Shown in pieces: positions 32,107-40,383 of a stretch of DNA of 64,000 nucleotides (its first letter is position 1; each line of letters begins with the position of its first letter). Position numbers and translations under genes: made by a program. Origin of the DNA: Herbiconiux flava (GTDB lineage Bacteria; Actinomycetota; Actinomycetes; Actinomycetales; Microbacteriaceae); assembly GCF_013409865.1 (NCBI RefSeq), contig NZ_JACCBM010000001.1, forward strand, positions 2,542,001-2,606,000. Reading direction: 5' to 3'. The notes under the pieces are model-generated. The model did not search any database. It was not told where the DNA came from and saw nothing but the letters and a program-made list of their open reading frames with translations.

Positions 32107-32948
32107 TCGGGCAGGTTGTACCCGTCGTACTGCGGGTCGGAGGTGACGTAGTCGATGAACTCCGGCGACTCGTAGGCCTTCTTGATCGCCTGCGCCCAGT
32201 CGGAGTCGACGTCGGAATCCCGCACCGTGACCACGTTCGAGAACTCGATCGGCTGGTCCTCCACCGCGAGGGCGTCGTCGTAGTCGAGGCCTCCGGCGAT
32301 GATGAAGTTGCCCTGGATGGTGGCGTAGTCGACGTCTTGCAGCGCCGGAACCTGCTGGGCGTTCTCGATCGCGGTGATCTGCAGGTCGTGCGGGTTGTCG
32401 GTGATGATCGAGAGGTCGGCCGTGTTGGGGTCGTCGACGTCGTCGAAATCGATCAGTCCGGCGTCGCGCAGGATGAGCAGGCCGCGGTACAGGTTCGACG
32501 GGGCGTTCGGCACGGTGACGGTCGCCCCCTGCTTCACGTCGTCGAGCGACGTCGACTTGCCGCCGAACAGCGCCATCCGCGGGGTCGGCACCTGCACGAG
32601 CGCCACGTTGCTGAGCCCCTCCTGCGCGTTGACGAAGTCCATGTAGACCGGGTGCTGGATGATGTTGGCGTCGATCTCGCCCTCCGACACGGCGACGTTC
32701 GTCACGATCCCGTCGGTGAAGTCCTGCTCCTCGACGCTGTAGCCCTCCGACTCCAGGATGGGCAGGATGCCGCCGTCGAACATCTCCTTGTAGGGGCCGG
32801 GGTTGAAGCCGATCGCGATGTCGGTCTTCTCGGCGGCGCCGGTGCTCTCGGCGGGCTCGCTGCCGCTCGAGCCGCTGCTGCACGCGGTCGTGCCGATCAG
32901 CAGTGCGGCGGTGGCCGCCCCCAGGAGTGCGAATCGAACGGCTTTCAT
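32094..32948 (-). CDS. metQ: Methionine-binding lipoprotein
   Basis: A 284-residue lipoprotein of the NlpA/MetQ type. The signal peptide ends at lipobox TTAC (Cys23). A Ser/Gly/Glu linker and the class features IAIGFNPGPYKEMF, QHPVYMDFVN, VTVPNAPSNLYRGLLIL and DYATIQGNFIIAGGLDY follow. It is the first gene of the five-gene methionine operon. AGAAGAGG lies 6 nt before ATG. The leader has a 9-bp inverted repeat flanking a TAGCCT promoter-like element. Confidence 0.93.
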   Translation of the reverse strand: MKAVRFALLGAATAALLIGTTACSSGSSGSEPAESTGAAEKTDIAIGFNPGPYKEMFDGGILPILESEGYSVEEQDFTDGIVTNVAVSEGEIDANIIQHPVYMDFVNAQEGLSNVALVQVPTPRMALFGGKSTSLDDVKQGATVTVPNAPSNLYRGLLILRDAGLIDFDDVDDPNTADLSIITDNPHDLQITAIENAQQVPALQDVDYATIQGNFIIAGGLDYDDALAVEDQPIEFSNVVTVRDSDVDSDWAQAIKKAYESPEFIDYVTSDPQYDGYNLPEWFN

Positions 32949-32966
32949 GATGACCTCTTCTGCGGC

Positions 32967-33016
32967 GTTCGGCAGCCGCGGAGCAAGGCTAGCCAGCGGG
33001 TAAGCGCCTGCCGAAC
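32967..33016 (-). promoter_or_regulatory. Long inverted repeat around a candidate metQ promoter
   Basis: GTTCGGCAG (32967-32975) and CTGCCGAAC (33008-33016) are perfect 9-bp arms separated by 32 bp. On the minus strand the region holds TTCGGC and TAGCCT 18 nt apart, so the arms may bracket the promoter as a two-site operator, or form a leader hairpin. It does not match the SAM-I or SAM-IV riboswitch core that I know. Confidence 0.4.
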
Positions 33017-33092
33017 TCGGCCGGTCACATATCGCAACAGTCCGCCGGCGAAGTGCTCCGCGACACGCCGACGGGTCGGTGCGGGCGACGTT

Positions 33093-33098
33093 TAGACT
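33093..33098 (+). promoter_or_regulatory. -10-like element of dnaE
   Basis: TAGACT lies 31 nt upstream of the dnaE GTG. It matches the TAnnnT pattern repeated in front of other genes here (TAGACT before the Fe-S carrier, TAGGCT before hisD and ctaC). No clear -35 was seen. Confidence 0.4.
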
Positions 33099-33129
33099 TG
33101 GACCCCACGCCGAGACAGCCGGAGAATCA

Positions 33130-36100
33130 GTGCCCTCGAACGACTCCTTCGTGCACCTGCACGTCCACAGCGAATACTCGATGCTGGATGGCGCGGCCCG
33201 CGTGAAACCTCTGATCGAGGCCGCTAAAGAGCAGGGGATGCCCGCCGTCGCGGTCACCGACCACGGCAACGTCTTCGGAGCCTACGACTTCTGGCGGACG
33301 GCCACCGAGGCCGGCATCAAGCCCATCATCGGCACCGAGGCGTACCTCACCCCTGGCACCCACCGCACCGACAAGACGCGCATCCGCTGGGGCAACGGCG
33401 GAGGCGACGACGTCTCGGGTGCCGGTGCGTACACGCACATGACCCTGCTCAGCGAGTCGACCGAGGGCATGCACAACCTCTTCCGGCTCTCCTCCAAGGC
33501 GTCGATCGAGGGCTACTACTTCAAGCCACGCATGGACCGTGAGCTCCTCAGCCAGTACGGCAAGGGCCTCATCGCCACGACCGGATGCCCGTCGGGCGAG
33601 ATCCAGACGAGGCTCCGTCTCGGCCAGTACGACGAGGCCGTCAAGGCGGCGTCGGACTTCCGCGACATCTTCGGGAAAGAGAACTTCTTCGCCGAGATCA
33701 TGGACCACGGCCTCGAGATCGAGCGCCGGATCATGCCCGACCTGATCCGGCTCGCCAAGCAGCTCGACCTGAAGCTCGTCGCCACCAACGACCTGCACTA
33801 CACGCACGCCCACGACGCCACGAGCCACGCCGCCCTGCTCTGCGTGCAGTCGGGCTCGACCCTCTCCGACCCGAACCGCTTCAAGTTCGACGCCGACGAG
33901 TTCTACCTGAAGTCGGCGGCCGAGATGCGCCAGCTCTTCCGCGACTACCCCGACGCCTGCGACAACACGCTGCTCATCGCCGAGCGCTGCGAGGTCGCCT
34001 TCGACACCGACGCCAACTACATGCCGCGCTACCCGGTGCCCGAGGGCGAGACCGAGGCCACCTGGTTCGAGAAGGAGGTCGAGGCGGGGCTGAAGGAGCG
34101 CTACCCCGACGGCGTCACCCAGGAGGTGCGCGAGCGCGCCGACTACGAGGTCGGTGTCATCAAGGGCATGGGCTTCCCCGGCTACTTCCTCGTCGTGGCC
34201 GACTTCATCAACTGGTCCAAGCGCAACGGCATCCGGGTCGGCCCCGGCCGTGGCTCCGGCGCCGGATCGATGGCGGCCTACGCCATGAAGATCACCGACC
34301 TCGACCCGCTGGTGCACGGCCTCATCTTCGAGCGGTTCCTCAACCCCGACCGCGTCTCGATGCCCGACTTCGACGTCGACTTCGACGACCGGCGTCGCGG
34401 CGAGGTGATCAAGTACGTCACCGAGAAGTACGGCGACGAGCGCGTGGCGCAGATCGTCACGTACGGCACCATCAAGGCCAAGCAGGCCCTGAAGGACTCG
34501 GGGCGCGTGCTCGGCTTCCCGTTCAGCATGGGCGAGAAGCTCACCAAGGCGATGCCGCCGCCCATCATGGGCAAGGACATCCCGCTCTCCGGCATCTTCG
34601 ACAAGGCGCACCCGCGCTACAAAGAGGCCGTCGACATCCGCAACGTCATCGAGATGGACCCGGAGGCCCGCACCGTCTTCGACACGGCCCTCGGCATCGA
34701 GAACCTCAAGCGCCAGTGGGGCGTGCACGCGGCCGGCGTCATCATGTCGAGCGACCCCCTGATCGACATCATCCCGATCATGAAGCGGGAGCAGGACGGC
34801 CAGATCGTCACCCAGTTCGACTACCCGGCCGCCGAGGCCCTCGGGCTGATCAAGATGGACTTCCTGGGGCTCAGAAACCTCACGATCATCGACGACGCGC
34901 TCGACAACATCCGCGCGAACCGCGGCGAAGACCTGGTGCTCGAAGACCTGACACTCGATGACAAGCCCTCCTACGAACTGCTCGCCCGCGGCGACACGCT
35001 CGGCGTCTTCCAGCTCGACGGCGGGCCCATGCGCGGCCTCCTCCGGCTGATGAAGCCCGACAACTTCGAGGACATCTCGGCGGTGCTCGCGCTGTACCGC
35101 CCGGGCCCGATGGGCGCCGACTCGCACACCAACTACGCCCTCCGCAAGAACGGCATCCAGCCGATCACGCCCATCCACCCCGAGCTCGAGGAGCCCCTGC
35201 GGGAGGTGCTCGGCGGCACCTACGGCCTGATCGTCTACCAGGAGCAGGTGATGTCGATCGCGCAGAAGCTCGCGGGCTTCACGCTCGCCCAGGCCGACCT
35301 GCTGCGCCGCGCGATGGGCAAGAAGAAGAAGAGCGAGCTCGACAAGCAGTACGCGGGCTTCTCGAAGGGGATGCACGACAACGGCTACTCCGAGGCCGCC
35401 GTCAAGACGCTGTGGGACATCCTGCTGCCCTTCTCCGACTACGCCTTCAACAAGGCGCACTCCGCGGCCTACGGCGTCATCTCCTACTGGACCGCCTACC
35501 TCAAGACGCACTATCCCGCCGAGTACATGGCCGCGCTCCTCACGAGCGTCGGCGACTCCAAGGACAAGATGGCGATGTACCTCTCCGAGTGCCGCCGGAT
35601 GGGCATCAAGGTGCTGCCGCCCGACGTCAACGAGTCGATCGGCTTCTTCACCGCCGTCGGCACCGACATCCGCTTCGGCATGGGTGCGGTGCGGAACGTC
35701 GGGATGAACGTCGTCGAGCTGATCAAGCAGGCCCGCGAGGAGAAGGGGGCCTTCACCTCCTTCGGCGACTTCCTGAAGAAGATCCCGCTCGGCGCCACGA
35801 ACAAGCGCACCATCGAGTCGCTGATCAAGGCGGGCGCGTTCGACTCGCTCGGCAACACCCGCCGGTCGCTGATCGAGGTGCACGAGGGCCTGATCGACAA
35901 CGCGGTGTCGCAGAAGCGCAACGAGGCCAACGGCCAGGTGGGCTTCGACTTCGACTCGCTGTGGGACGCGCCCGAGGAGGTGCACGACATCCCGGCGCGC
36001 CCCGAGTGGGCGAAGCGCGACAAGCTCGCGTTCGAGCGGGACATGCTCGGCCTCTACGTCAGCGACCACCCGCTGGCCGGCCTCGAGGTGGAGCTGGCGA

Positions 36101-36642
36101 AGCACGCGTCGACGAGCATCCTGGACCTGCTCGAGTCGGACCACGTGAACGACGGCGACCAGGTCACGGTGGCCGGGCTGATCACGAGCGTGCAGCACCG
36201 TGTGGCCAAGCAGTCGGGCAACCAGTACGGCATGATCACCGTCGAGGACTTCGGCGGCGAGATCACCGCGATGTTCATGGGCAAGACCTACCAGGAGTTC
36301 GGGCCGGCGCTCACGAACGACGCCATCGTGGTGGTGCGCGGGCGCGTGTCGATGCGCGACGACGGCATGAACCTGCATGCGTACAGCCTGTTCCAGCCGG
36401 CGCTCTCACAGGTCGGCGGCTCGGGGCCGCTGCACATCTCGCTGGCCGAGACGCGCGCGACGACCGACACGGTGCAGGCGCTGAACGACGTGCTCATCCG
36501 GCACGCGGGCGACACCGAGGTGCGCCTGAGGCTGATGAAGAGCGACAACGTGCGGGTGTTCGAGGTGCCCTACCAGGTGCGCGTCACGGCCGACCTCTAC
36601 GGCGAGCTGAAGTCGCTGCTCGGGCCCAACTGCCTGGTCTGA
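33130..36642 (+). CDS. dnaE: DNA polymerase III alpha subunit (DnaE1)
   Basis: The 1170-residue replicative polymerase. The N-terminal PHP domain starts FVHLHVHSEYSMLDG and keeps histidines consistent with a metal-binding, possibly proofreading, PHP exonuclease. The palm has the catalytic aspartates in PDFDVDFDD (about 413-419). The fingers hold LKRQWGVHAAGVI, and a helix-hairpin-helix region and the C-terminal OB fold (VTVAGLITSVQHR) follow. GTG at 33130 has GGAG 5 nt upstream. Full length and motifs indicate the essential DnaE1, not the mutagenic DnaE2. Confidence 0.97.
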   Translation: MPSNDSFVHLHVHSEYSMLDGAARVKPLIEAAKEQGMPAVAVTDHGNVFGAYDFWRTATEAGIKPIIGTEAYLTPGTHRTDKTRIRWGNGGGDDVSGAGAYTHMTLLSESTEGMHNLFRLSSKASIEGYYFKPRMDRELLSQYGKGLIATTGCPSGEIQTRLRLGQYDEAVKAASDFRDIFGKENFFAEIMDHGLEIERRIMPDLIRLAKQLDLKLVATNDLHYTHAHDATSHAALLCVQSGSTLSDPNRFKFDADEFYLKSAAEMRQLFRDYPDACDNTLLIAERCEVAFDTDANYMPRYPVPEGETEATWFEKEVEAGLKERYPDGVTQEVRERADYEVGVIKGMGFPGYFLVVADFINWSKRNGIRVGPGRGSGAGSMAAYAMKITDLDPLVHGLIFERFLNPDRVSMPDFDVDFDDRRRGEVIKYVTEKYGDERVAQIVTYGTIKAKQALKDSGRVLGFPFSMGEKLTKAMPPPIMGKDIPLSGIFDKAHPRYKEAVDIRNVIEMDPEARTVFDTALGIENLKRQWGVHAAGVIMSSDPLIDIIPIMKREQDGQIVTQFDYPAAEALGLIKMDFLGLRNLTIIDDALDNIRANRGEDLVLEDLTLDDKPSYELLARGDTLGVFQLDGGPMRGLLRLMKPDNFEDISAVLALYRPGPMGADSHTNYALRKNGIQPITPIHPELEEPLREVLGGTYGLIVYQEQVMSIAQKLAGFTLAQADLLRRAMGKKKKSELDKQYAGFSKGMHDNGYSEAAVKTLWDILLPFSDYAFNKAHSAAYGVISYWTAYLKTHYPAEYMAALLTSVGDSKDKMAMYLSECRRMGIKVLPPDVNESIGFFTAVGTDIRFGMGAVRNVGMNVVELIKQAREEKGAFTSFGDFLKKIPLGATNKRTIESLIKAGAFDSLGNTRRSLIEVHEGLIDNAVSQKRNEANGQVGFDFDSLWDAPEEVHDIPARPEWAKRDKLAFERDMLGLYVSDHPLAGLEVELAKHASTSILDLLESDHVNDGDQVTVAGLITSVQHRVAKQSGNQYGMITVEDFGGEITAMFMGKTYQEFGPALTNDAIVVVRGRVSMRDDGMNLHAYSLFQPALSQVGGSGPLHISLAETRATTDTVQALNDVLIRHAGDTEVRLRLMKSDNVRVFEVPYQVRVTADLYGELKSLLGPNCLV

Positions 36643-36655
36643 GCGCCCGGCGCAA

Positions 36656-36671
36656 TGGGGAGTAGTCCCCA
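36656..36671. promoter_or_regulatory. Palindrome upstream of the WXG100 operon
   Basis: TGGGGA-GTAG-TCCCCA lies 14 bp after the dnaE stop and 88 bp before the WXG100-type gene. It is too symmetrical and too short for a terminator without T run, so an operator is plausible. Confidence 0.5.
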
Positions 36672-36758
36672 CTCTCGCAGGCTGCACTCCCGGCCGAGGC
36701 GTGCGAGGATTCGGGTGGGTTCGAAGGGCCCGATGCACCGGGGAAGGGGACGGCCGAG

Positions 36759-37781
36759 ATGACGGGTGGGTTCTGGGGGGCCGACGCCGACCAGCTCCGC
36801 GCACTGGCGAAGGACTTCGACCAGAAGGCGACGCAGCTGTCGGGCATGGCGAGCACGCTCACCGCGTCGATCAACGGCACCAGCGCCTGGTCCGGTCCGG
36901 ATGCGGCCCTGTTCAAGCAGGACTGGAACAGCACCTACCGGGTCTCGCTCTCGAGTGCGAACCAGGCGCTCGTCGCGGCGGCATCCGCTCTGGTGAAGAA
37001 CGCGGACGAGCAGGAGCAGGCCAGCTCGGTCGACGGCGGGGGCGTGCCCGGGGGATCGGGGCCGGGTGGCGACGGGCAGGGCGACGACCAAGGGGACAGC
37101 CCCTTCCCCGGGGCGAACGGCTCGGGCAGCGGCGAGACGGATGATGACGGCTCGCTGCTCGACGACATCCTGAACAGCCCCGTGGTCGGGTCGCTGCAGG
37201 ACTACCTCGACGCGGCCGGGATCGTCGGCGGCATCGATGCGCTGCTCCAGCTGCGTCTCGGCGGGGCCTTCTCGTCCCTCGACGCGGCGCTGGACTTCCG
37301 GGCCTTCGCCAGCGGCTTCAACACGGCGAGCGACTTCTTCGGAGGCAACAACTGGGGGTCGCTCACCCAGGGTCTCAGCAACGTGCTGGGCGACGGCGCC
37401 CTGGCGAGCCGCGTGGGCTCGGCGGCGGAGTTCCTCGGAACGGCCGGCAAGGTGCTCGGTCCCGCCGGCGTCGTGCTCGGCTACGCCGGGGCCTACAACA
37501 GCTACCAGAACGGCGACTACGTGCGCGCGGGCTACGACGGGGTGGCCACCACCATCGGTGCGGTCGCCCTGTTCACGCCTCCGCCGGCGAACCTCGTGCT
37601 CGGCGCCGTCTCAGGCGGGATGGCGCTCGGCGGCCTCCTCTACGACAACGTCCCGGTCTTCCACGACGCGGTCGACAACACGGCCGAGGCCATCGGCGAC
37701 GCCGGCGAGGCCATCGCCGAGGGCGCCCAGGACTTCGCGGAGGGCGTCGCCGACGTGGCGGAGGACCTGTGGCCGTGGTGA
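36759..37781 (+). CDS. WXG100/LXG-like type VII secretion-related protein
   Basis: A 340-residue protein. The first 100 residues look like a WXG100 helical hairpin (ADQLRALAKDFDQKATQLSG, the W-x-G turn SAWSGPDAALF, then NQALVAAASALVKN). A Gly/Asp/Ser-rich linker and a C-terminal half of Ala/Gly-rich amphipathic and hydrophobic helices (AGKVLGPAGVVLGYAGAYNS, ANLVLGAVSGGMALGGLLYDN) follow. This is the layout of long type VII effectors or channel-like partners. A Shine-Dalgarno-like GGGGA is upstream. No EccC-type ATPase lies in the window, so secretion would depend on a system elsewhere. Confidence 0.65.
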   Translation: MTGGFWGADADQLRALAKDFDQKATQLSGMASTLTASINGTSAWSGPDAALFKQDWNSTYRVSLSSANQALVAAASALVKNADEQEQASSVDGGGVPGGSGPGGDGQGDDQGDSPFPGANGSGSGETDDDGSLLDDILNSPVVGSLQDYLDAAGIVGGIDALLQLRLGGAFSSLDAALDFRAFASGFNTASDFFGGNNWGSLTQGLSNVLGDGALASRVGSAAEFLGTAGKVLGPAGVVLGYAGAYNSYQNGDYVRAGYDGVATTIGAVALFTPPPANLVLGAVSGGMALGGLLYDNVPVFHDAVDNTAEAIGDAGEAIAEGAQDFAEGVADVAEDLWPW

Positions 37782-37897
37782 GCGCCGCGGCGCCTGACCG
37801 CCTTTCCCCCACCACCCGCCTCACGACCATGGACCGCCTCACGACCAGCGGCCGCCTCACGACCAGCGACCGCCTCATCACCAGGGAGCAGAGATGA
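37778..37897 (+). CDS. Translationally coupled small ORF with six-residue repeats
   Basis: A 39-codon ORF from GTG (37778, overlapping the previous stop as GTGA) to TGA (37895-37897, overlapping the next ATG as ATGA). Its product is built of repeats of R-L-T-T-x-x (RLTTMD, RLTTSG, RLTTSD, RLITRE). The 18-bp DNA repeat beneath it keeps the frame open. It could be a real peptide or simply a device that carries ribosomes from one gene to the next. No homologue is recognised. Confidence 0.4.
   Translation: MSAAAPDRLSPTTRLTTMDRLTTSGRLTTSDRLITREQR
37816..37887 (+). repeat. Four tandem 18-bp repeats
   Basis: Units of CCGCCTCACGACCAGCGA (with small changes) at 37816, 37834, 37852 and 37870. Unit length is a multiple of three, so it would also read as P-P-H-D-Q-R in the frame of the downstream gene. 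It fills the gap between the first two WXG100-operon genes. Confidence 0.9.
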
Positions 37898-38571
37898 CCG
37901 ACACCCGTACCCGGGACGCAGCCGAGCCCGCCGCCCAGCCCGTCGACGCCCCCAGCTACGGCGCCGGCGAGCTCGCCTATGCCCTGTCGCTCGCCGAGGG
38001 CCCCCCGCGGGCGCAGGCCGAGCGCTTCCTTCAGGTCAAGCCCGGCTTCGTCACCGACCAGACCGCGGCACTCGGCGCGTCGAGCCTGGTGGCTCGCGGC
38101 GAGCTGACCGTCGACGCAGACGTGCTCGAGCCGCGCGGCGGCATCCGCCTGCTGATCGTCGCGATCCAGACGGCCGTGCGCTGGACCGAGATCGCGATGA
38201 TGAACGAGGGCGACGTCGAGGCGGCGGTCTACCTCCAGACGCCCGGGCTGTCGATGCTGCTCTCGCCCGCCGCGATGAGCACGTGGACCATGGTGGTCAG
38301 GGCCCCTGACTACACGGATGCCCAGTTCCTGGCGCGTCTCGTCACCGACAACGCGGCCCGGCATCCCCTCGGCACCGCGTACTTCGGCACGGAGCTGCTC
38401 GGTTCGCCGAAGCACCACCTCTTCGTCAGGCCCAGCGCGGAGCCGGATCCCTTCGGTCGTCGCTGGGATCTCGCCGACGCCGAGGCGCCAGGCGACGGCC
38501 GCACCGACGACGTCGGTGACGCCGCCCTGCTCGACCGGCTGGCCGCGTTCACCGCGCTCCCGGCCGCATGA
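37894..38571 (+). CDS. Protein of unknown function, possible chaperone of the WXG100 protein
   Basis: A 225-residue soluble protein not assigned to a family. It contains GELAYALSLAEGPPRAQAER, TAALGASSLVARGELTVD and LVTDNAARHPLGTAYFG. It has no signal peptide or membrane helix. Its size, position after a WXG100-type gene and the helix-loop-helix pattern GASSLVARG recall EspG-like type VII chaperones or a cognate immunity protein, but the match is weak. It overlaps the upstream small ORF (ATGA) and the downstream gene (ATGA), so it is translated in step with both. Confidence 0.5.
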   Translation: MTDTRTRDAAEPAAQPVDAPSYGAGELAYALSLAEGPPRAQAERFLQVKPGFVTDQTAALGASSLVARGELTVDADVLEPRGGIRLLIVAIQTAVRWTEIAMMNEGDVEAAVYLQTPGLSMLLSPAAMSTWTMVVRAPDYTDAQFLARLVTDNAARHPLGTAYFGTELLGSPKHHLFVRPSAEPDPFGRRWDLADAEAPGDGRTDDVGDAALLDRLAAFTALPAA

Positions 38572-38885
38572 GCGAGCCCGGCCCCCGCCCCGACCGCCTC
38601 CCGCCGGAGCCGTTCGCGTGGATGAGCACCAACCCGTCATCCGGACGCTTCCGCATGACTCTGAAGAAGCCGCTGAGCGAAGCGCTCCTGGGTGTTCTCC
38701 TGCTCGTCGTCGGCATCCTGTTCGGGGTCTCGGCGATCGGCAAGGAATCCGCAGGCGCCGCCGTGGTCGGCGTCGGTCTGCTGATCCTGGCGGGCGGGGC
38801 CGGCGTGATGCTCCTGGTGATCGCCGGGGCGCGGGCGCGCTGGTTCCGGGCCTTCGAGCGGATGCACGGCCGACCGCCGTTCTGA
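38568..38885 (+). CDS. Small two-helix membrane protein
   Basis: A 105-residue protein with two predicted membrane helices (about 38-56 and 65-86, with a KESAGA loop) and a basic C-terminal tail (ARARWFRAFERMHGRPPF). The ATG overlaps the previous stop by ATGA, so it belongs to the WXG100 operon. It could be an immunity or anchoring component. No named family is recognised. Confidence 0.6.
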   Translation: MSEPGPRPDRLPPEPFAWMSTNPSSGRFRMTLKKPLSEALLGVLLLVVGILFGVSAIGKESAGAAVVGVGLLILAGGAGVMLLVIAGARARWFRAFERMHGRPPF

Positions 38886-38944
38886 GGCAGCCGCCGTCCG
38901 CTCCGTCGGGGGCAGGCCACTCTTCGGAGCCGTCCGCCCGCCGG

Positions 38945-38950
38945 TAGGCT
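38945..38950 (+). promoter_or_regulatory. -10 box of hisD, leaderless
   Basis: TAGGCT ends 9 nt before the hisD ATG. With no Shine-Dalgarno between, the message probably starts at or next to the start codon. Confidence 0.5.
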
Positions 38951-38959
38951 GTTACCGCC

Positions 38960-40267
38960 ATGATCCGAACGATTGACCTCCGCGGCCAGACCCCCACCCG
39001 ATCCGAGTTCGTGCAGCTGGTTCCGCGCGCCGACACCGACGTCTCGGTGGCCCACGAGGCCGCCGCCGCCCTGGTCGAGGCGGTGCGGAGCGACGGTCTC
39101 GTCGCCCTCCGCGACCAGGCGCGCCGCTTCGACGGCGTCGAGCCCGAGCACGTGCGGGTGCCTCAGCAGCACATCGACGAGGCGGTCGCCGAGCTCGACC
39201 CCGCCGTGCGTGCCGCCCTCGACGAGGCGATCGTGCGCGTCCGCCAGGCCACGGCGGCCCAGATCCCGGATGCGCGCACCACCGAGCTGGCCTCCGGCGC
39301 CGTGGTCCAGCAGCGCTGGCAGCCCGTCGACCGTGTCGGCCTCTACGTGCCCGGCGGCAAGGCCGTCTACCCCTCCAGCGTCGTGATGAACACGGTGCCC
39401 GCCCAGCTCGCCGGCGTCGGATCGATCGCCATCGCCTCCCCGCCCCAGCGCGAGTTCGGCGGCCGCGTGCACCCCACGATCCTCGCGGCGGCCGGTCTGC
39501 TCGGCGTCACCGAGGTCTACGCCATCGGGGGAGCGGGCGCGATCGGCGCCCTCGCCCACGGCGTCGACGAGATCGGGCTCGACCCGGTGCAGGTCATCAC
39601 CGGCCCGGGCAACGTCTACGTGGCCGCCGCCAAGCGGGTCGTGCGCGGCGTCGTCGGAATCGACTCCGAGGCCGGCCCGACCGAGATCCTCATCGTCGCC
39701 GACGGCACAGCCGACCCAGCCTTCGTCGCCGCCGACCTGGTCAGCCAGGCCGAGCACGACGAGCTCGCCGCCGCGGTGCTCGTCACCGACTCGCCCGCCC
39801 TGGCCGAGGCCGTGCTCGCGCAGCTCGACGGCGTGGCCGCCTCGACCAAGCACGCCGACCGCGTCGCCGTCGCCCTCGACGGCCCGCAGTCGGCCGTGGT
39901 GCTGGTCGACTCGATCGAGCTCGCCGCCGCCTTCAGCAACGCCTACGGGCCCGAGCACCTCGAGGTGCAGGTGGCAGATCCGGATGCGGTGCTCACCCTC
40001 CTGACGAACGCCGGCGCCATCTTCGTGGGCGCCTATTCGCCGGTGAGTCTCGGCGACTACCTCGCCGGGTCGAACCACGTGCTGCCGACGGGCGGGCAGT
40101 CGCGCTTCTCGTCGGGGCTCGGGGCGTACACCTTCCTCCGGCCGCAGCAGGTCATCCGCTATTCGTCGTCGGCCCTGCGGGAGGTCGCCGACCGCATCGT
40201 CGCGCTGGCCGAGGCCGAGAACCTGCCGGCGCACGGTGAGGCGGTCACGGCCCGGTTCGCGCGGTAG
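38960..40267 (+). CDS. hisD: Histidinol dehydrogenase
   Basis: A 435-residue zinc enzyme that oxidises L-histidinol twice to L-histidine (last step of histidine synthesis). It has [34 protein letters not shown], the PTEILIVAD and SQAEHD (metal ligands), and YGPEHLEV with catalytic GluHis. The C-terminus contains [16 protein letters not shown]. No other his gene adjoins it here; the rest of the pathway must lie outside the window. Its promoter appears leaderless. Confidence 0.96.
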   Translation: MIRTIDLRGQTPTRSEFVQLVPRADTDVSVAHEAAAALVEAVRSDGLVALRDQARRFDGVEPEHVRVPQQHIDEAVAELDPAVRAALDEAIVRVRQATAAQIPDARTTELASGAVVQQRWQPVDRVGLYVPGGKAVYPSSVVMNTVPAQLAGVGSIAIASPPQREFGGRVHPTILAAAGLLGVTEVYAIGGAGAIGALAHGVDEIGLDPVQVITGPGNVYVAAAKRVVRGVVGIDSEAGPTEILIVADGTADPAFVAADLVSQAEHDELAAAVLVTDSPALAEAVLAQLDGVAASTKHADRVAVALDGPQSAVVLVDSIELAAAFSNAYGPEHLEVQVADPDAVLTLLTNAGAIFVGAYSPVSLGDYLAGSNHVLPTGGQSRFSSGLGAYTFLRPQQVIRYSSSALREVADRIVALAEAENLPAHGEAVTARFAR

Positions 40268-40368
40268 TCCCAGCCGCTCCGACACGGCTCCGCTCCTGCA
40301 CCGTGCCGCGGGGCGGCCGTGTTCTCCCCAGGCGTGTGCGGTGCGGCCGGGATGCCCGTGCGAGCCGG

Positions 40369-40374
40369 TACCCT
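40369..40374 (+). promoter_or_regulatory. -10 box of nrdR
   Basis: TACCCT ends 9 nt before the nrdR ATG. GGAAGG lies between, but too close to serve as a normal ribosome site, so a leaderless or near-leaderless start is likely. Confidence 0.45.
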
Positions 40375-40383
40375 GGAAGGGCC

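Noticed and set aside
32949..33129. SAM riboswitch ahead of metQ
   Set aside because: The sequence lacks the conserved SAM-I/SAM-IV core as I know it; only an inverted repeat is seen. An Rfam scan would settle it.
33127..36378. A 1083-codon open frame on the minus strand across dnaE
   Set aside because: It is an antisense shadow in high-GC DNA; the opposite strand encodes a complete DnaE with catalytic motifs.
37816..37887. Four tandem repeats considered as a CRISPR array
   Set aside because: Units abut without spacers and are only 18 bp; they are coding-type tandem repeats.
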